Below are positions 1 to 9,852 of a stretch of 64,000 nt of DNA, piece after piece. Numbering within the stretch: position 1 is the first letter of the stretch; every line of letters begins with the position of its first letter. The DNA lies in NCBI RefSeq assembly GCF_014174275.1, contig NZ_JABEQK010000003.1:62001-126000 (forward strand), written 5' to 3'. The translations under genes and the position numbers were made by a program. The stretch comes from Gluconacetobacter takamatsuzukensis. Lineage in GTDB: Bacteria; Pseudomonadota; Alphaproteobacteria; Acetobacterales; Acetobacteraceae. The notes under the pieces are model-generated. The model was given only the letters and a program-made list of their open reading frames with translations. It did not search any database and had not been told where the DNA came from.

Positions 1-776
1 CGAGCGGGCGTATGAAAAAGGCCGTACCCGACCCTGTAGGTCGTCGTCACGCCCGATGGCGTTTCCAACGCGCGCAGCAGGCGGCGCATGGTGCCCGGCG
101 CGACCGGGCGCGTGCCTTCGCGCGGCAGCGACGCACCGATCTGGCGCAGTTCGCGCACGAAGGCCAGCGCCGTCTCCGGCCGGTCGAGAATCGTCTCTTC
201 CTGCCATAGCCCCTGCCCCGCGCGGGGCCATTCCTCTTCTAATTGCGCCGGGGCCTGATAAGGCGGGATCGCGCAATCCAGGCCCGCCGCTGCATGCACG
301 CGCCGCCATTCGGCGAAGCTGCCCGCGCAGAGGGTGGAGAAGGCCAGCATTCCGCCGGGCGCCAGCATCGCGGCCAGTCGCGCCAGAGTCGCCGCGCGGT
401 CGGTGAACCATTGCATGGACAGGCTGGAGCAAATCAGGTCGTAGCCCCCGCCCGCTGTTTCGGGGGCTTCGGCATCCAGCACCAGTGCGTGCAGGGCGCC
501 CTGCCCCGGCATGCCGTCCAGCCGGCGGCGGGCGCGGTCGCGCATCTCCGGTGCCAGGTCGCTTACCGTCAGTTCCGCGTCCGGAAACAGGCGGCGCAGA
601 TGCGAGCTGAGGAAGCCGGTGCCGCATCCCACTTCCAGGATGCGCGCGGGCCTGACGCCGGTGGCGGCAATCCGCTCGGCCAGCCGGCCGGCAACCAGGC
701 GCTGCACCCGCGCTGCGTCGTCATAGGTTTCGGCGGCGCCGAAACGGGCGGCGATGTGCTGCTTGCGCATGGTCAT
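1..776 (-). CDS. bioC: Malonyl-ACP O-methyltransferase BioC, 3' end cut by window edge
   Basis: SAM-dependent methyltransferase that would methylate the free carboxyl of malonyl-ACP so that the fatty acid pathway can build the pimeloyl chain of biotin. About 258 codons are visible and the frame is open to base 1. It begins MTMRKQHIAARF and has the SAM-binding glycine motif EVGCGTG at residues 48-54. The start at 776 makes an ATGA overlap with the stop of the upstream hydrolase gene, which fixes the start and implies translational coupling. Its place in a bioF-hydrolase-bioC operon, divergent from bioA, supports the biotin assignment over a generic class I methyltransferase. Confidence 0.85.
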   Translation of the reverse strand, partial: MTMRKQHIAARFGAAETYDDAARVQRLVAGRLAERIAATGVRPARILEVGCGTGFLSSHLRRLFPDAELTVSDLAPEMRDRARRRLDGMPGQGALHALVLDAEAPETAGGGYDLICSSLSMQWFTDRAATLARLAAMLAPGGMLAFSTLCAGSFAEWRRVHAAAGLDCAIPPYQAPAQLEEEWPRAGQGLWQEETILDRPETALAFVRELRQIGASLPREGTRPVAPGTMRRLLRALETPSGVTTTYRVGYGLFHTPA

Positions 777-1456
777 GACCGGCCCGATTCCGCGATCAGG
801 CGGGCAATCGCGGCGGCGCATCGGTCGGGATGGGTCAGCGGCAGCAGGTGGCCGCCATCCTCGACCCATTCGACCGGCACGCGGTCGCGGAAACTGGCCT
901 CGGTCATCGCAGGCGGCGCGATCGGGTCCTGCCCGCCGGCCAGCACGCGGATGGGCGGCAGGCCGGTGCCGGCCTCCGCCGCCAACGCGCCGCGCGCGTC
1001 GGCATCCCGCAGCAATTCGAGCGCCCGCGCCAGCCGCTCCGCCCGGGCCGGGCCGGGTGCCGGGGTCGCAATGCCCGCGCGGCCGCGAAAGGTGGCGACC
1101 ACATCGTCCGGATTATGCTCCAGCCCGCGTGCCATGCGTTCGATCACGCGGGGCGGAATGCCCTGCGGATAATCGGTGGTGGCGCCAAACCGGGCGAAAC
1201 CGTTGATCAGCAGCATGCCGGCGCAATCGGCCGGCGGATTCAGCAGCAGCCACAGCGCACCCAGCGAATGGCCGACCGCCACATGGCGCCCGGCCGGCCG
1301 CGCCGTCATGCGCTCGGGTCCGAAGAAGCCGAAATCCAGCGCCGTCGCCTCCACCCCGCCCAGCCGCGCGCGGACAGGCTGCCAGAAATCGGGCGTGAAG
1401 CCCCAGCCATGGACCAGAAACAGCGCCGGCGGCGCCGGATCACCGGACAATGCCAT
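773..1456 (-). CDS. bioH: Alpha/beta hydrolase, BioH-like pimeloyl-ACP methyl ester esterase
   Basis: A 227-residue alpha/beta hydrolase. The oxyanion-side motif LVHGWGF is near residue 15 and the nucleophile elbow GHSLG is at 62-66 (Ser64). A later GGQDP and EDGGHLL fit the catalytic Asp and His. Lying between bioF and bioC, it most likely removes the methyl group that BioC adds, releasing pimeloyl-ACP for BioF. The start at 1456 (MALSGDP) is preceded by GGGAGC and overlaps the 3' end of bioF by 17 bases; its stop overlaps bioC by four. The family has several non-homologous replacements (BioG, BioJ, BioK), so the BioH name rests on context as much as on sequence. Confidence 0.75.
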   Translation of the reverse strand: MALSGDPAPPALFLVHGWGFTPDFWQPVRARLGGVEATALDFGFFGPERMTARPAGRHVAVGHSLGALWLLLNPPADCAGMLLINGFARFGATTDYPQGIPPRVIERMARGLEHNPDDVVATFRGRAGIATPAPGPARAERLARALELLRDADARGALAAEAGTGLPPIRVLAGGQDPIAPPAMTEASFRDRVPVEWVEDGGHLLPLTHPDRCAAAIARLIAESGRS

Positions 1457-2636
1457 GCTCCCGTGCCCCCTCGTCGAGTGCCCGCAGCAGCCGGTCGAGC
1501 ATTCCGGCATCATGCGCCGCATTCAGCGCAAGGCGGATGCGCGCGGTGCCAGGCGGCACCGTCGGCGGCCGGATCGCACCCCCCAATATGCCCTGCGCGG
1601 CCAGCGTGCGGGCCAGTGCCAGCGCCTGTCCGGCGTCCCCGACCATGACCGGCACGACCTGCGTGGAGGATAAGCCCGTGGACCAGCCCCGGTTGCCCAG
1701 TTCGGTCCGCAGATGCGCCGCCAGCGACGCCAGATGGCTGCGTTCCGCATCCAGCGTCGGCACCAGGTCCAGCGCCGCGTCGATGGCCCCCAGCAGGGCG
1801 GGCGGCAGCGCGGTGGTATAGATAAAGCCCGAGCAGGTGCTGACCAGCCAGTCGCACAGCGCGCGCGAGCCCGCGACATAGGCGCCGAACCCGCCCAGCG
1901 CCTTGCTGAACGTGCCCATCACCAGGTCCACGCCCCCGCATTCGGCGGACAGGCCCCGGCCCTGGGGGCCCAGCACGCCGGTCGCATGCGCCTCGTCCAG
2001 ATACACGAACGCGTCGTGCCTTTCGGCCAGCGCCTTCAGGGCCGCGACATCCGCCCGGTCGCCGTCCATGCTGAACACGCTCTCGGTGACGATGAAGCGC
2101 AGGCCCTTCTGGTCGCGATGGCGCTCCAGCGCCTGCTCCAGATGGGCGAGATCGTTATGGGCGAAGCGGATCTGGCGGATGCCGGCCGCCTGGCAGCCGT
2201 GATGCAGGCTGGCGTGGTTCAGCCGGTCGGTAAAGACCACCGCCGGCGCGCCGGTGGCCTCCACCGACAGGCGGAACAGGGCCGGCAGGACCGCGGCATT
2301 GGCCTGCCAGCCCGATGCCAGCAGCAACGCCGCCTCGGTGCCCTTGAAGCGCGCCAGTTTTTCCTCGACCAGCCGGTGCTGTTCGCTGGTACCCGTGACC
2401 AGCCGCGAGGCCCCGCTGCCGGTGCCGAAACGCTGCGTCCATTCGCTGGACCGCGCCTTCAGCGCCGGATGGACGGACAGGCCCAGATAATCGTTCGACG
2501 AGAAATTCAGCAGCGTCGCGCCGTCGCGCCGGACGGTCACCGGCCCGTCGCGTTCCAGCGGCCGCAGGTCGCGCCGCAGATGCCGGCGGGACAGTCCCTC
2601 CAGCGCGGTCTGGAAAAATTCATCGAAACGGGTCAT
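1440..2636 (-). CDS. bioF: 8-amino-7-oxononanoate synthase
   Basis: PLP-dependent enzyme of the alpha-oxoamine synthase family, which condenses pimeloyl-ACP with alanine to give KAPA, the first ring-forming precursor of biotin. The 398-residue product has the substrate loop NFSSNDYLGL near residue 45, the aspartate region YLDEAHATGVLG and the PLP-lysine motif GTFSKALGG near residue 240. Length is normal for BioF. I chose the start MTRFDEFF at 2636 rather than a longer in-frame start at 2675, because it leaves about 80 bases for divergent promoters with bioA. It leads a minus-strand operon with the BioH-like hydrolase and bioC. No BioR-type palindrome is visible upstream. Confidence 0.9.
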   Translation of the reverse strand: MTRFDEFFQTALEGLSRRHLRRDLRPLERDGPVTVRRDGATLLNFSSNDYLGLSVHPALKARSSEWTQRFGTGSGASRLVTGTSEQHRLVEEKLARFKGTEAALLLASGWQANAAVLPALFRLSVEATGAPAVVFTDRLNHASLHHGCQAAGIRQIRFAHNDLAHLEQALERHRDQKGLRFIVTESVFSMDGDRADVAALKALAERHDAFVYLDEAHATGVLGPQGRGLSAECGGVDLVMGTFSKALGGFGAYVAGSRALCDWLVSTCSGFIYTTALPPALLGAIDAALDLVPTLDAERSHLASLAAHLRTELGNRGWSTGLSSTQVVPVMVGDAGQALALARTLAAQGILGGAIRPPTVPPGTARIRLALNAAHDAGMLDRLLRALDEGAREHGIVR

Positions 2637-2716
2637 GAAGCGATGGTTTGTGCCGGACCCCATGAACCCGGTCAATTCCAGTCTGAAGTCCCGTCCCCGC
2701 CAGGAGAGCCACGCCC

Positions 2717-3982
2717 ATGACCGGACCGGACTGGTTCGAAGCCGGACTGCCGCATATCTGGCTGCCCTACACCCAGATGCAGACGGTATCGCCCCCCCTG
2801 CCCGCCACCGCGACCGACGGATGCCGGATCCAATTGGCCGACGGGCGGGAACTGGTGGACGGAATCGCGTCCTGGTGGACCGCCTGCCACGGCTATAACC
2901 ACCCGTATATCCGCCAGGCGGCCATCGACCAGCTTTCGCGCATGCCGCATGTCATGTTCGGCGGGCTGGTGCACGAGCCCGCGCTGCGCCTGGCGCGGCG
3001 GCTGGCCGATCTGCTGCCGGGCGATCTGGAACGCGTCTTCTTTTCCGATTCCGGTTCGGTCGCGGTCGAGGTCGCGATCAAGATGGCGATGCAATACTGG
3101 CTGAACCGGGGCCAGCCGGGGCGGACCCGCCTGGTGGCGTTTCGTGGCGGCTATCACGGCGATACGCTGGCGACCATGGCGGTGTGCGACCCCGAGGAAG
3201 GCATGCACAGCCTGTTCGCCGGCATCCTGCCCCGGCATTTCATCACCGACCTGCCGCGCGACGAGCCCTCTACGGCCGCGCTGGAACGGCTGATGGAGGC
3301 CGAAGGGCAGCGCGTGGCGGCGATTCTGGTCGAGCCGCTGGTACAGGGCGCGGGCGGGATGCTGTTCCATGACCCGGCAACCCTGCGGCGCCTGCGCGAC
3401 ATTGCCGATCGGCATGGCGTGCTGCTGATCCTGGACGAGATCTTCACCGGATTCGGCCGCACCGGCACCATGTTCGCATGCCAGCAGGCGGATATCGTGC
3501 CCGACATCGTCACCCTGTCGAAGGCCCTGTCCGGCGGGACGGTGCCGCTGGCCGCCACCGTGGCGCGGCGCCATGTCTTTGCGGCGTTTCTGTCGGACGA
3601 CCCGATGCATGCGCTGATGCACGGGCCCACCTTCATGGCCAATCCGCTGGCCTGCGCCTGCGCCAACGCCTCGCTGGACCTGTTCGCGCGCGAGCCGCGC
3701 CTGGAACAGGTCGCGGCGATCGGGGCGCAGATGCGCGACGAGCTGGAAGCATGCCGCCACCTGCCCGCCGTGCGGGATGTACGGGTGATGGGCGCGATCG
3801 GCGTAGTCGAACTGGAGCGGATTGACGACATGAACCGCCTGAAGGCCAGGCTGGTCGAACAGGGCGTGTGGGTGCGCCCGTTCCGCTCGATCGTCTATCT
3901 GACGCCGGCTTTTACGGTGACGAAGGAAGAATTGGCGAAATTGACGGGCGCGATCCGCACCGTTCTGGCCGACGCCCCGTAG
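2717..3982 (+). CDS. bioA: Adenosylmethionine-8-amino-7-oxononanoate aminotransferase
   Basis: Class III PLP aminotransferase that moves an amino group from S-adenosylmethionine to KAPA, forming DAPA. The 421-residue product begins with the IWLPYTQM segment seen in BioA, has [12 protein letters not shown] near residue 55, the aspartate segment [14 protein letters not shown] near residue 240 and the PLP-lysine stretch [10 protein letters not shown] near residue 270. The start at 2717 follows a clear CAGGAGAG ribosome binding site. It is transcribed away from bioF and ends at a strong hairpin shared with the convergent DUF4167 gene. bioB and bioD are not in the window. Confidence 0.93.
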   Translation: MTGPDWFEAGLPHIWLPYTQMQTVSPPLPATATDGCRIQLADGRELVDGIASWWTACHGYNHPYIRQAAIDQLSRMPHVMFGGLVHEPALRLARRLADLLPGDLERVFFSDSGSVAVEVAIKMAMQYWLNRGQPGRTRLVAFRGGYHGDTLATMAVCDPEEGMHSLFAGILPRHFITDLPRDEPSTAALERLMEAEGQRVAAILVEPLVQGAGGMLFHDPATLRRLRDIADRHGVLLILDEIFTGFGRTGTMFACQQADIVPDIVTLSKALSGGTVPLAATVARRHVFAAFLSDDPMHALMHGPTFMANPLACACANASLDLFAREPRLEQVAAIGAQMRDELEACRHLPAVRDVRVMGAIGVVELERIDDMNRLKARLVEQGVWVRPFRSIVYLTPAFTVTKEELAKLTGAIRTVLADAP

Positions 3983-3988
3983 GACCGT

Positions 3989-4017
3989 GCGGGACCGGCG
4001 CGAAACGCCGGTCCCGC
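3989..4017. terminator. Bidirectional hairpin between bioA and the DUF4167 gene
   Basis: A perfect 12-base-pair stem (3989-4000 with 4006-4017) closes a five-base CGAAA loop, just past the stop of bioA and just past the stop of the convergent gene. There is no long T run on either side, so intrinsic termination strength is uncertain. Its position between two convergent stops is typical of a shared terminator. Confidence 0.7.
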
Positions 4018-4023
4018 AACGGG

Positions 4024-4458
4024 TCAGGCTTCGACCGGAGCCAGTTCCGAGTCCGAACCTGGGCGGTTCTTTTCGACCGTCGCTTCCTCGCTGCCTTCCT
4101 CGGCCGCATCATCACCCTCGCTGACCGCCACCGGGCGCTGGCGAACCTGCCGTTCCTGACGTTCCTGCTGGTTCTGCTGCGCCGCCTGGGTCATGGCGTT
4201 CAGGATGCGGAAATAATGTTCGGCATGCTGGAAATAGGCCTCGGCCATCACGCGGTCGCCCGCGCCGCTGGCATCGCGCCCAAGCTGAAGGTATTTCTCA
4301 AACAATTGCTGGGCGGTGCCGCGAATGCGCAGATCCGGCCCATTACTGTCGAACACATGGTTACGATTGAGGGGGATCTGGCCGTTCTGCTGGCGTACAC
4401 TTCCGCCATTGCTGCCGCCCGAACGATGGTGCCGGCCCCGCATGCGTTTCATGTTCAT
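4024..4458 (-). CDS. DUF4167 domain-containing protein
   Basis: A 144-residue protein with a basic start (MKRMRGRHHR) and a conserved DUF4167-type core that runs from the SNGPDLRIRG segment through the helix holding FEKYLQLGRDA and AEAYFQHAEHYFRILN. The tail is Gln/Arg-rich and then acidic and low in complexity. The function of the family is unknown; the basic start suggests nucleic acid or ribosome contact. It lies downstream of prmC and prfA, where alphaproteobacteria usually keep this gene. Start choice is uncertain: ATG codons at 4494, 4458 and 4452 are in frame and none has a good ribosome site. Confidence 0.8.
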   Translation of the reverse strand: MNMKRMRGRHHRSGGSNGGSVRQQNGQIPLNRNHVFDSNGPDLRIRGTAQQLFEKYLQLGRDASGAGDRVMAEAYFQHAEHYFRILNAMTQAAQQNQQERQERQVRQRPVAVSEGDDAAEEGSEEATVEKNRPGSDSELAPVEA

Positions 4459-4842
4459 AAGCTGTCGCAGCACTTTCCTGTTAACGGCCGCCATTTGCGT
4501 GCGACCGCCGGGGCCAACCATCCCCTATTGTCATTCTGAGCGCCTGGCGTGCAGCCCGGCATCTGATCCTGCGGCATGATGCAACGACCCAGGTCCCTGC
4601 ACGCACCCGTGCGGTCATTTTAGTTTTCATGCATTCAGGATCGGTATGCGGCATCTCGGAAAGGTAAAAACCCCCGTCCGCATTCCGCCGGTAATCTATG
4701 CCCTTATACCCGGTCTGCCAAATGGTTTTTTACTCCGCCCCTGTTTGCGCAGCCGCTCTACCGGGGCACCTGCACGCGCGTCCCGCCTCACACGGCGCGC
4801 AGACGCATAATCACCATGCCGCCGACACGGCAGAACGGCTTC
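4459..4842. other. Intergenic stretch without a gene, DUF4167 to prmC
   Basis: About 380 bases contain no credible reading frame; open frames here are short and of biased composition. The middle (4616-4740) is AT-rich for this genome. It holds a TAAAAT-like -10 hexamer on the minus strand near 4616-4621, without a convincing -35 box. A promoter for the DUF4167 gene is possible. I see no repeat or stable hairpin. Confidence 0.5.
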
Positions 4843-5724
4843 TCACCCCTGCCGATGCCGCATCACCACGGCGCGCGGAATACCCACAAGATCGGCGCGT
4901 ATATCCACGATTTCCAGCCCGGATCGCTCCGCCAGGGCCGGCATGCTGCGCTCCTGCCCGATCCCGATCTCGAAAACGGCAACCCCGTCATGCGCCAGAA
5001 GCAGGGGCAAGGCGTCGATCAGCGCTCGATAGGCATCCAGCCCGTCCGCGCCGCCATCCAGCGCGCGGGCGGGTTCGTAATCGCGGACATCCGGCATCAG
5101 CCCGGCCAGGTCGCCCTGCGGAATATAGGGCGGATTGCTGAACACGACGTCGAACACGCCCCGAATCGATGCGGCCCAGTCGCCGGCCAGCATGGCGCAG
5201 CGATCGTCCAGCCCCGCGCGCCGGGCGTTGCGGGCGGCCAGGCGGGCGGCATCGGGCGCGATATCCACCCCCACCCCCCATGCCGCGCGATACTCGCTCA
5301 GCGCCGCCAGCAGCAGGCAGCCGGTCCCCGTGCCCAGGTCGAGCACGCTGCGCACCTGCGCGCGGTCGGGGCGACAGGCTAGCAGGGCTTCGATCAGGGT
5401 CTCGCTGTCGGCGCGCGGGATCAGGGTCGCGGGCGAGGTTTCCAGATCCAGCGACCAGAACCCGGCCCGCCCGGTAATATGCGCCATCGGCTCGCGCGCC
5501 GCCCGGCGCCGCACCGCCGCCGCGAAGGCGTCCCGCCCGAAATTGTCGATCTGCGCCCGTGCCAGCAGGCCGGCCAGGTCGGTACCCAGAATATGGGCCA
5601 TCAGCAGCCGCGCTTCGCGACGCGGATCGTCCACACCGGCATCGCGCAGGTGCGTCCCGCCCCAGCCGAGGCATGCCCGCAGGTCTGCCCCCTCGTCCGG
5701 CCCGGCCGGCGCGTCCTCTTTCAT
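4843..5724 (-). CDS. prmC: Release factor glutamine methyltransferase
   Basis: Methylates the glutamine of the GGQ motif in peptide-chain release factors, improving termination. The 293-residue product has the PrmC N-terminal helical domain (PRREARLLMAHILG), the SAM-binding segment LDLGTGTGCLLL near residue 120 and the catalytic NPPYIPQ motif near residue 185 that positions the glutamine substrate. The start MKEDAP at 5724 was chosen because the longer frame starting at 5766 would run into the divergent gene. Its substrate gene prfA lies upstream on the same strand, but an opposite-strand gene separates the two. Confidence 0.92.
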   Translation of the reverse strand: MKEDAPAGPDEGADLRACLGWGGTHLRDAGVDDPRREARLLMAHILGTDLAGLLARAQIDNFGRDAFAAAVRRRAAREPMAHITGRAGFWSLDLETSPATLIPRADSETLIEALLACRPDRAQVRSVLDLGTGTGCLLLAALSEYRAAWGVGVDIAPDAARLAARNARRAGLDDRCAMLAGDWAASIRGVFDVVFSNPPYIPQGDLAGLMPDVRDYEPARALDGGADGLDAYRALIDALPLLLAHDGVAVFEIGIGQERSMPALAERSGLEIVDIRADLVGIPRAVVMRHRQG

Positions 5725-5754
5725 TTCAGGCGAATTCCGTCCTACTCTGGCCCC

Positions 5755-6219
5755 ATGATGCCGCACGCTCGTTCATGGAAAATCCTTGTGTTTCTGGGGT
5801 CGGGCACGGCCCTGGCCGCCACCGCCCTTCCCGCCTGCGCCGGTACCTTCACGGTGGTCGACGGTCGGGCGGACAACGAGATTTCCGAGATCTCCCGGCT
5901 GTATATCGACGATCAGCTTGCCGCCACGATCAAGCTCGATGCGACGGTGCCGCAGCGTGCCATCCGCGTGGAGACCGCCGCCGGCGGCGTCAACCACACC
6001 TATGCGCTGTGCGGCGAAATTACCATACGCACCCCCGAGGGCCGGACGGAAATGCACGAGGTCAATGGCGGAGGCGTGCTGCATCATCCCGAAGGGCGCA
6101 CGCTCAATGCGCTGGGCACCCGGAATTTCACCGAATTCTACCTGGCCGACCCGGACGACCCGTCGGTCGTCGAGCGCCAGCCGGGCCGGTCGTCGGTCTG
6201 CTCGGTCCCTACATCGTAA
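5755..6219 (+). CDS. Hypothetical exported protein between prfA and prmC
   Basis: A 154-residue protein with an N-terminal signal sequence (MMPHARSWKILVFLGSG, then an Ala-rich stretch ending ALPACAG). The cysteine at about residue 27 could be a lipobox-like site (LPAC) or sit next to a signal peptidase I site after ACA. The mature part is about 125 residues, mostly beta by composition, with cysteines in ALCGE and in SSVCSV near the C-terminus that could form a disulfide. I recognise no family. It is transcribed against its neighbours: it starts 30 bases from the prmC start and ends 13 bases from the 3' end of prfA. Confidence 0.7.
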   Translation: MMPHARSWKILVFLGSGTALAATALPACAGTFTVVDGRADNEISEISRLYIDDQLAATIKLDATVPQRAIRVETAAGGVNHTYALCGEITIRTPEGRTEMHEVNGGGVLHHPEGRTLNALGTRNFTEFYLADPDDPSVVERQPGRSSVCSVPTS

Positions 6220-6232
6220 GACACGGGCCGCG

Positions 6233-7291
6233 TTAAAGGCCCTCGGCGGCCAGCAGAGTGGCTTGTTCGTCCTGGATCAGGGCGTCGATGAATTCGTCGA
6301 ACTCGCCCAGCATCACCCGGTCGATCTTGTAGGCCGTCAGGTTGATCCGGTGGTCCGTCACCCGGCCCTGCGGGAAATTGTAGGTCCGAATGCGCTCCGA
6401 CCGGTCGCCGGTGCCGACCTGCGACTTGCGGTCGGCGGCGCGGCTGGCATGGGCGGTGGCACGCTCGCGCTCGTACAGCCGCGCCATCAGGATCTTCATC
6501 GCCTTGGCACGGTTCTTGTGCTGGCTCTTCTCTTCCTGCATCGCCACCACCACGCCGGTCGGCAGATGGGTGATGCGCACGGCACTTTCGGTCTTGTTGA
6601 CATGCTGGCCGCCGGCGCCCGAGGCCCGGTAGACATCGATGCGCAGGTCGCTGTCGTTGATCTGGACGTCGACCTCGCCCGCCTCGGGCAGCATGGCGAC
6701 CGTCACGGTCGAGGTATGGATGCGGCCCTGGCTTTCGGTAGCCGGCACGCGCTGCACCCGGTGCACGCCCGATTCGTATTTCAGGCGGGCGAACACGCCG
6801 CGCCCGGCGATGGTGGCCATCCCCTCGCGCAGGCCGCCCAGTTCCGATTCGTCGAATTCCATCACCTCGAAACGCCAGCCGCGCAGGGCGGCGTAGCGGC
6901 GATAGGCATCGAACAGCTGGGCCGCGAACAGGGCGGCCTCGTCCCCGCCGGCGGCGGGGCGGATTTCCAGGATGGCGCTGCGTTCATCGGCCTCGTCGCG
7001 CGGCAGCATGGCGATGCGGATATCGTGGCGCAGCTCCGTAATCCGGTCGCGCAATTCGCCCAGTTCGGCCTCGGCCAGTTCGCGCATTTCCGGATCGGCC
7101 AGCAGCGATTCGGATTGCATCGCCTCGCGCTCTGCCTGGCGCAGCGCGCCGATCCGGCTGACGATAGGCTCCAGCTCGGCATATTCGCGCGATGCCTTGC
7201 TGAAGGCCTCGCCCACCAGCCCCTGGGCGAGCATGTCCTGCAATTCTTCCGACCGGCCTACGATCCGGTCCAGCCTGTCGTCGAGACCCAT
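6233..7291 (-). CDS. prfA: Peptide chain release factor 1
   Basis: Reads UAA and UAG stop codons and triggers peptide release. The 352-residue protein has the N-terminal helical domain, the codon-recognition region ([13 protein letters not shown], holding the PAT-type tripeptide of RF1) and the catalytic GGQ in [15 protein letters not shown] near residue 225. Length matches RF1. There are only three bases between the hisS stop and this start, so the two are almost certainly co-transcribed. PrmC, encoded nearby, methylates its GGQ. Confidence 0.96.
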   Translation of the reverse strand: MGLDDRLDRIVGRSEELQDMLAQGLVGEAFSKASREYAELEPIVSRIGALRQAEREAMQSESLLADPEMRELAEAELGELRDRITELRHDIRIAMLPRDEADERSAILEIRPAAGGDEAALFAAQLFDAYRRYAALRGWRFEVMEFDESELGGLREGMATIAGRGVFARLKYESGVHRVQRVPATESQGRIHTSTVTVAMLPEAGEVDVQINDSDLRIDVYRASGAGGQHVNKTESAVRITHLPTGVVVAMQEEKSQHKNRAKAMKILMARLYERERATAHASRAADRKSQVGTGDRSERIRTYNFPQGRVTDHRINLTAYKIDRVMLGEFDEFIDALIQDEQATLLAAEGL

Positions 7292-7294
7292 GGC

Positions 7295-8545
7295 TTAGCG
7301 GCCGGCCGCCCCGGCCAGATAGGGCGCGATGGCGTCCAGCGCCAGTTCGCTCTGCGACCCTTCGTCCAGCGCCTTCACCTGGGCCACGCCGCGCGCCACT
7401 TCGTCATCGCCGATCAGCACCGCATGGGTGGCGCCGATTCGGTTGGCCCGTTCCATCCGGCGCTTGGCATTGCCGCGATAGGCGATTTCCGCCCGCACGC
7501 CGTGGGCGCGCAGCGCCTGCAACAGCGTGACCGCGGCACCCGTCGCGCCCTCGCCCAGCGGCACCACGGCCACGGGGCGCGGGGCCGCCGGCGCGCTGTC
7601 CAGCAGCAGGGCCAGCCGTTCGATCCCGCCGGCCCAGCCGATGGCCGGTGTGCGCGGGCCGCCCATTTCGGCCACCAGCCCGTCATACCGGCCGCCGGCC
7701 AGCACGGTGCCCTGGGTACCCAGCTTGTCGGTCACGAATTCGAAGGTCGTGTGCCCGTAATAATCCAGGCCACGCACGATGCCCGGATTTTCGCGGAACG
7801 GCACGCCCAGCAGGTCCAGCGCCCTGCGCAGGTCGTCCCAGAAAGTCCGGGCCTCGTCGGTCAGGAAGGCGCCGATCAGCGGCGCGTCGGCCACCAGGGC
7901 CCGGTCCTGCGGCGCCTTGCTGTCGAGGATACGCAGCGGGTTGCGCTCCAGCCGGGCGCGGCTGTCTTCGGACAGCTGGTCCCGGCATTCGGTGAAATAG
8001 GCGATCAGCGCGGCGCGCCACGCGGCGCGGCTCTCGGTATCGCCCAGCGTGTTCAGTTCCACCACCGCGTCGTCGGCGATGCCCAGCGCCTTCAGGATGT
8101 CCCGCCCCATGGCGATCACCTCGGCATCGGCCAGGGGCTCGGCCGCGCCGATCAACTCGGCGCCGATCTGGTGGAACTGGCGGTACCGGCCCTTCTGCGG
8201 GCGCTCGTAGCGGAACATCGGCCCCGCATAGAACACTTTCTGCGGCAGGGACTGGGTCAGGCCGTTGGTCACCAGCGCGCGGCAGACGCCCGCCGTGCCC
8301 TCGGGCCGCAGGGTCAGGGATTCGCCGCCCCGGTCCTCGAACGAATACATCTCCTTCGACACCACGTCGGACGTATCGCCCAGCGAGCGCGCGAAGACCC
8401 GCGTATCCTCGAAAATCGGGGTCGACCATTCATCGAAGCCGTACAGGCCCGCGATGCGCCGCGCGGTATCCACCACATGCGCATGGCGCCGCTGCTCCTC
8501 GCCGATCAGGTCATGGGTGCCACGGACGGGTTGCAGGCTGCTCAC
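7295..8545 (-). CDS. hisS: Histidyl-tRNA synthetase
   Basis: Class II aminoacyl-tRNA synthetase charging tRNA-His. The 416-residue product shows motif 2 ([15 protein letters not shown]), the histidine-specific segment [13 protein letters not shown] near residue 255 and motif 3 ([11 protein letters not shown]), followed by an anticodon-binding domain. Start [12 protein letters not shown] is the usual N-terminus of the family. It sits between ispG and prfA on the same strand. A strong hairpin in the 164 bases upstream may limit read-through from ispG. Confidence 0.95.
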   Translation of the reverse strand: MSSLQPVRGTHDLIGEEQRRHAHVVDTARRIAGLYGFDEWSTPIFEDTRVFARSLGDTSDVVSKEMYSFEDRGGESLTLRPEGTAGVCRALVTNGLTQSLPQKVFYAGPMFRYERPQKGRYRQFHQIGAELIGAAEPLADAEVIAMGRDILKALGIADDAVVELNTLGDTESRAAWRAALIAYFTECRDQLSEDSRARLERNPLRILDSKAPQDRALVADAPLIGAFLTDEARTFWDDLRRALDLLGVPFRENPGIVRGLDYYGHTTFEFVTDKLGTQGTVLAGGRYDGLVAEMGGPRTPAIGWAGGIERLALLLDSAPAAPRPVAVVPLGEGATGAAVTLLQALRAHGVRAEIAYRGNAKRRMERANRIGATHAVLIGDDEVARGVAQVKALDEGSQSELALDAIAPYLAGAAGR

Positions 8546-8664
8546 GGATCGATGTTCCTGTTCTGCGAGGCCGCCCTGAAAAGCGCCGCCGGCAATCGGG
8601 GCCCGACCGGGCCGCTCCTGCTCTGCGTCGGCATGTTCGAGAGGACAGCCTGTGAAATCTCATG

Positions 8665-8692
8665 GCGTTTCGCCCCGAAGGGGGCGAAACGC
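8665..8692 (-). terminator. Hairpin between ispG and hisS
   Basis: A perfect 12-base-pair stem (8665-8676 with 8681-8692) with a four-base loop lies 18 bases past the ispG stop. On the minus strand it is followed by a short T-containing stretch (GAGATTT). It may terminate or attenuate transcription from ispG before hisS, or stabilise the ispG mRNA 3' end. Confidence 0.6.
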
Positions 8693-8709
8693 ACGGGTCG
8701 AAGCGGGCC

Positions 8710-9852
8710 TTACTGGGCCGCGACGACCGCGTCGGCGGCCTTTGCGGCCTCTTCCTCGGCGCGGAGGATCTCGGCCTTCTTCTCGACCATCTCGACGATA
8801 TGCTCGATCATCGAATCCGCCGCGATCGTGTGGTCCTGCCGGCCGGCGGCATAGACCATATGGCGACCCGAGCCGCCGCCGGTCACGCCGATATCGGTCA
8901 TCAGCGCCTCGCCGGGCCCGTTGACCACGCAGCCGATGATCGACAGCGTCAGCGGGGTCTGGATATGCGCCAGCCGATCTTCCAGCGTCTGCACGGTCTG
9001 GATCACATTGAAGCCCTGCCGCGCACAGGACGGGCAGGAAATGATCTTCACGCCGCGATGGCGCAGGCCCAGCGACTTCAGGATATCCCAGCCAACCAGC
9101 ACTTCCTCTTCCGGCTCGGCCGACAGCGACACGCGCATCGTGTCGCCCACGCCGGCCCACAGCAGGTTGCCCAGGCCGATCGAGGATTTGACCGTGCCGG
9201 CCCGCTTGCTGCCCGCCTCGGTGATGCCGATATGCAGCGGGTGGTCGCAGACCTCGGCCAGTTGCTGGTAGGCGGCGACGGCCATGAAGACGTCCGACGC
9301 CTTCACGCTGATCTTGAATTCGTGGAAATCGTGATCTTCCAGGATCTTGGCGTGCTCCAGCGCGCTTTCGACCAGCGCTTCGGGGTTGGGCTCGCCGTAT
9401 TTTTCCAGAAGATGCTTTTCCAGCGAACCGGCATTCACGCCGATGCGGATCGAGCAGCCATGATCCTTGGCCGCCTTCACCACCTCGCGCACGCGCTCGG
9501 GGCTGCCGATATTGCCCGGATTGATGCGCAGGCAGGCCGCGCCGGCCTGTGCGGCCTCGATCGCGCGCTTGTAGTGGAAATGGATGTCGGCAACGATCGG
9601 CACGTTGACCTCGCGCACGATCTCGGCCAGCGCGGCGGTGCTTTCCTCGTCGGGGCACGATACGCGGACGATGTCGACGCCGGCCAGCTCGGCCCGGCGG
9701 ATCTGCGCGATCGTCGCTTCGGCGTCGGTCGTCAGCGTGTTGGTCATGGTCTGGACGGAGATCGGCGCGTCGCCGCCCACCGCCACCTTGCCGACATGGA
9801 TCTGCCGCGACTTGCGCCGTTCGATATACTGATAGGGACGATAGCTGCTCAT
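8710..9852 (-). CDS. ispG: 4-hydroxy-3-methylbut-2-enyl diphosphate synthase
   Basis: Iron-sulfur enzyme of the MEP isoprenoid pathway, converting methylerythritol cyclodiphosphate to HMBPP. The 380-residue protein has the TIM-barrel N-terminal part ([25 protein letters not shown]) and the 4Fe-4S cysteines in [10 protein letters not shown] near residue 265 and in CVVNGPGEA near residue 305. A strong GGAGGG ribosome site precedes the start at 9852. The Ala/Glu-rich tail after about residue 355 is low in complexity. It follows rodZ, a pairing common in proteobacteria. Confidence 0.95.
   Translation of the reverse strand: MSSYRPYQYIERRKSRQIHVGKVAVGGDAPISVQTMTNTLTTDAEATIAQIRRAELAGVDIVRVSCPDEESTAALAEIVREVNVPIVADIHFHYKRAIEAAQAGAACLRINPGNIGSPERVREVVKAAKDHGCSIRIGVNAGSLEKHLLEKYGEPNPEALVESALEHAKILEDHDFHEFKISVKASDVFMAVAAYQQLAEVCDHPLHIGITEAGSKRAGTVKSSIGLGNLLWAGVGDTMRVSLSAEPEEEVLVGWDILKSLGLRHRGVKIISCPSCARQGFNVIQTVQTLEDRLAHIQTPLTLSIIGCVVNGPGEALMTDIGVTGGGSGRHMVYAAGRQDHTIAADSMIEHIVEMVEKKAEILRAEEEAAKAADAVVAAQ

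Noticed and set aside
2637-2716. A BioR operator between bioF and bioA
   Set aside because: No TTATxxATAA-type palindrome is present in the GC-rich 80-base gap.
5786-8854. A plus-strand frame over 1000 codons antisense to prfA and hisS
   Set aside because: High GC opens antisense frames. The translation is rich in His, Arg and Gln with no domain, and both sense genes are intact.
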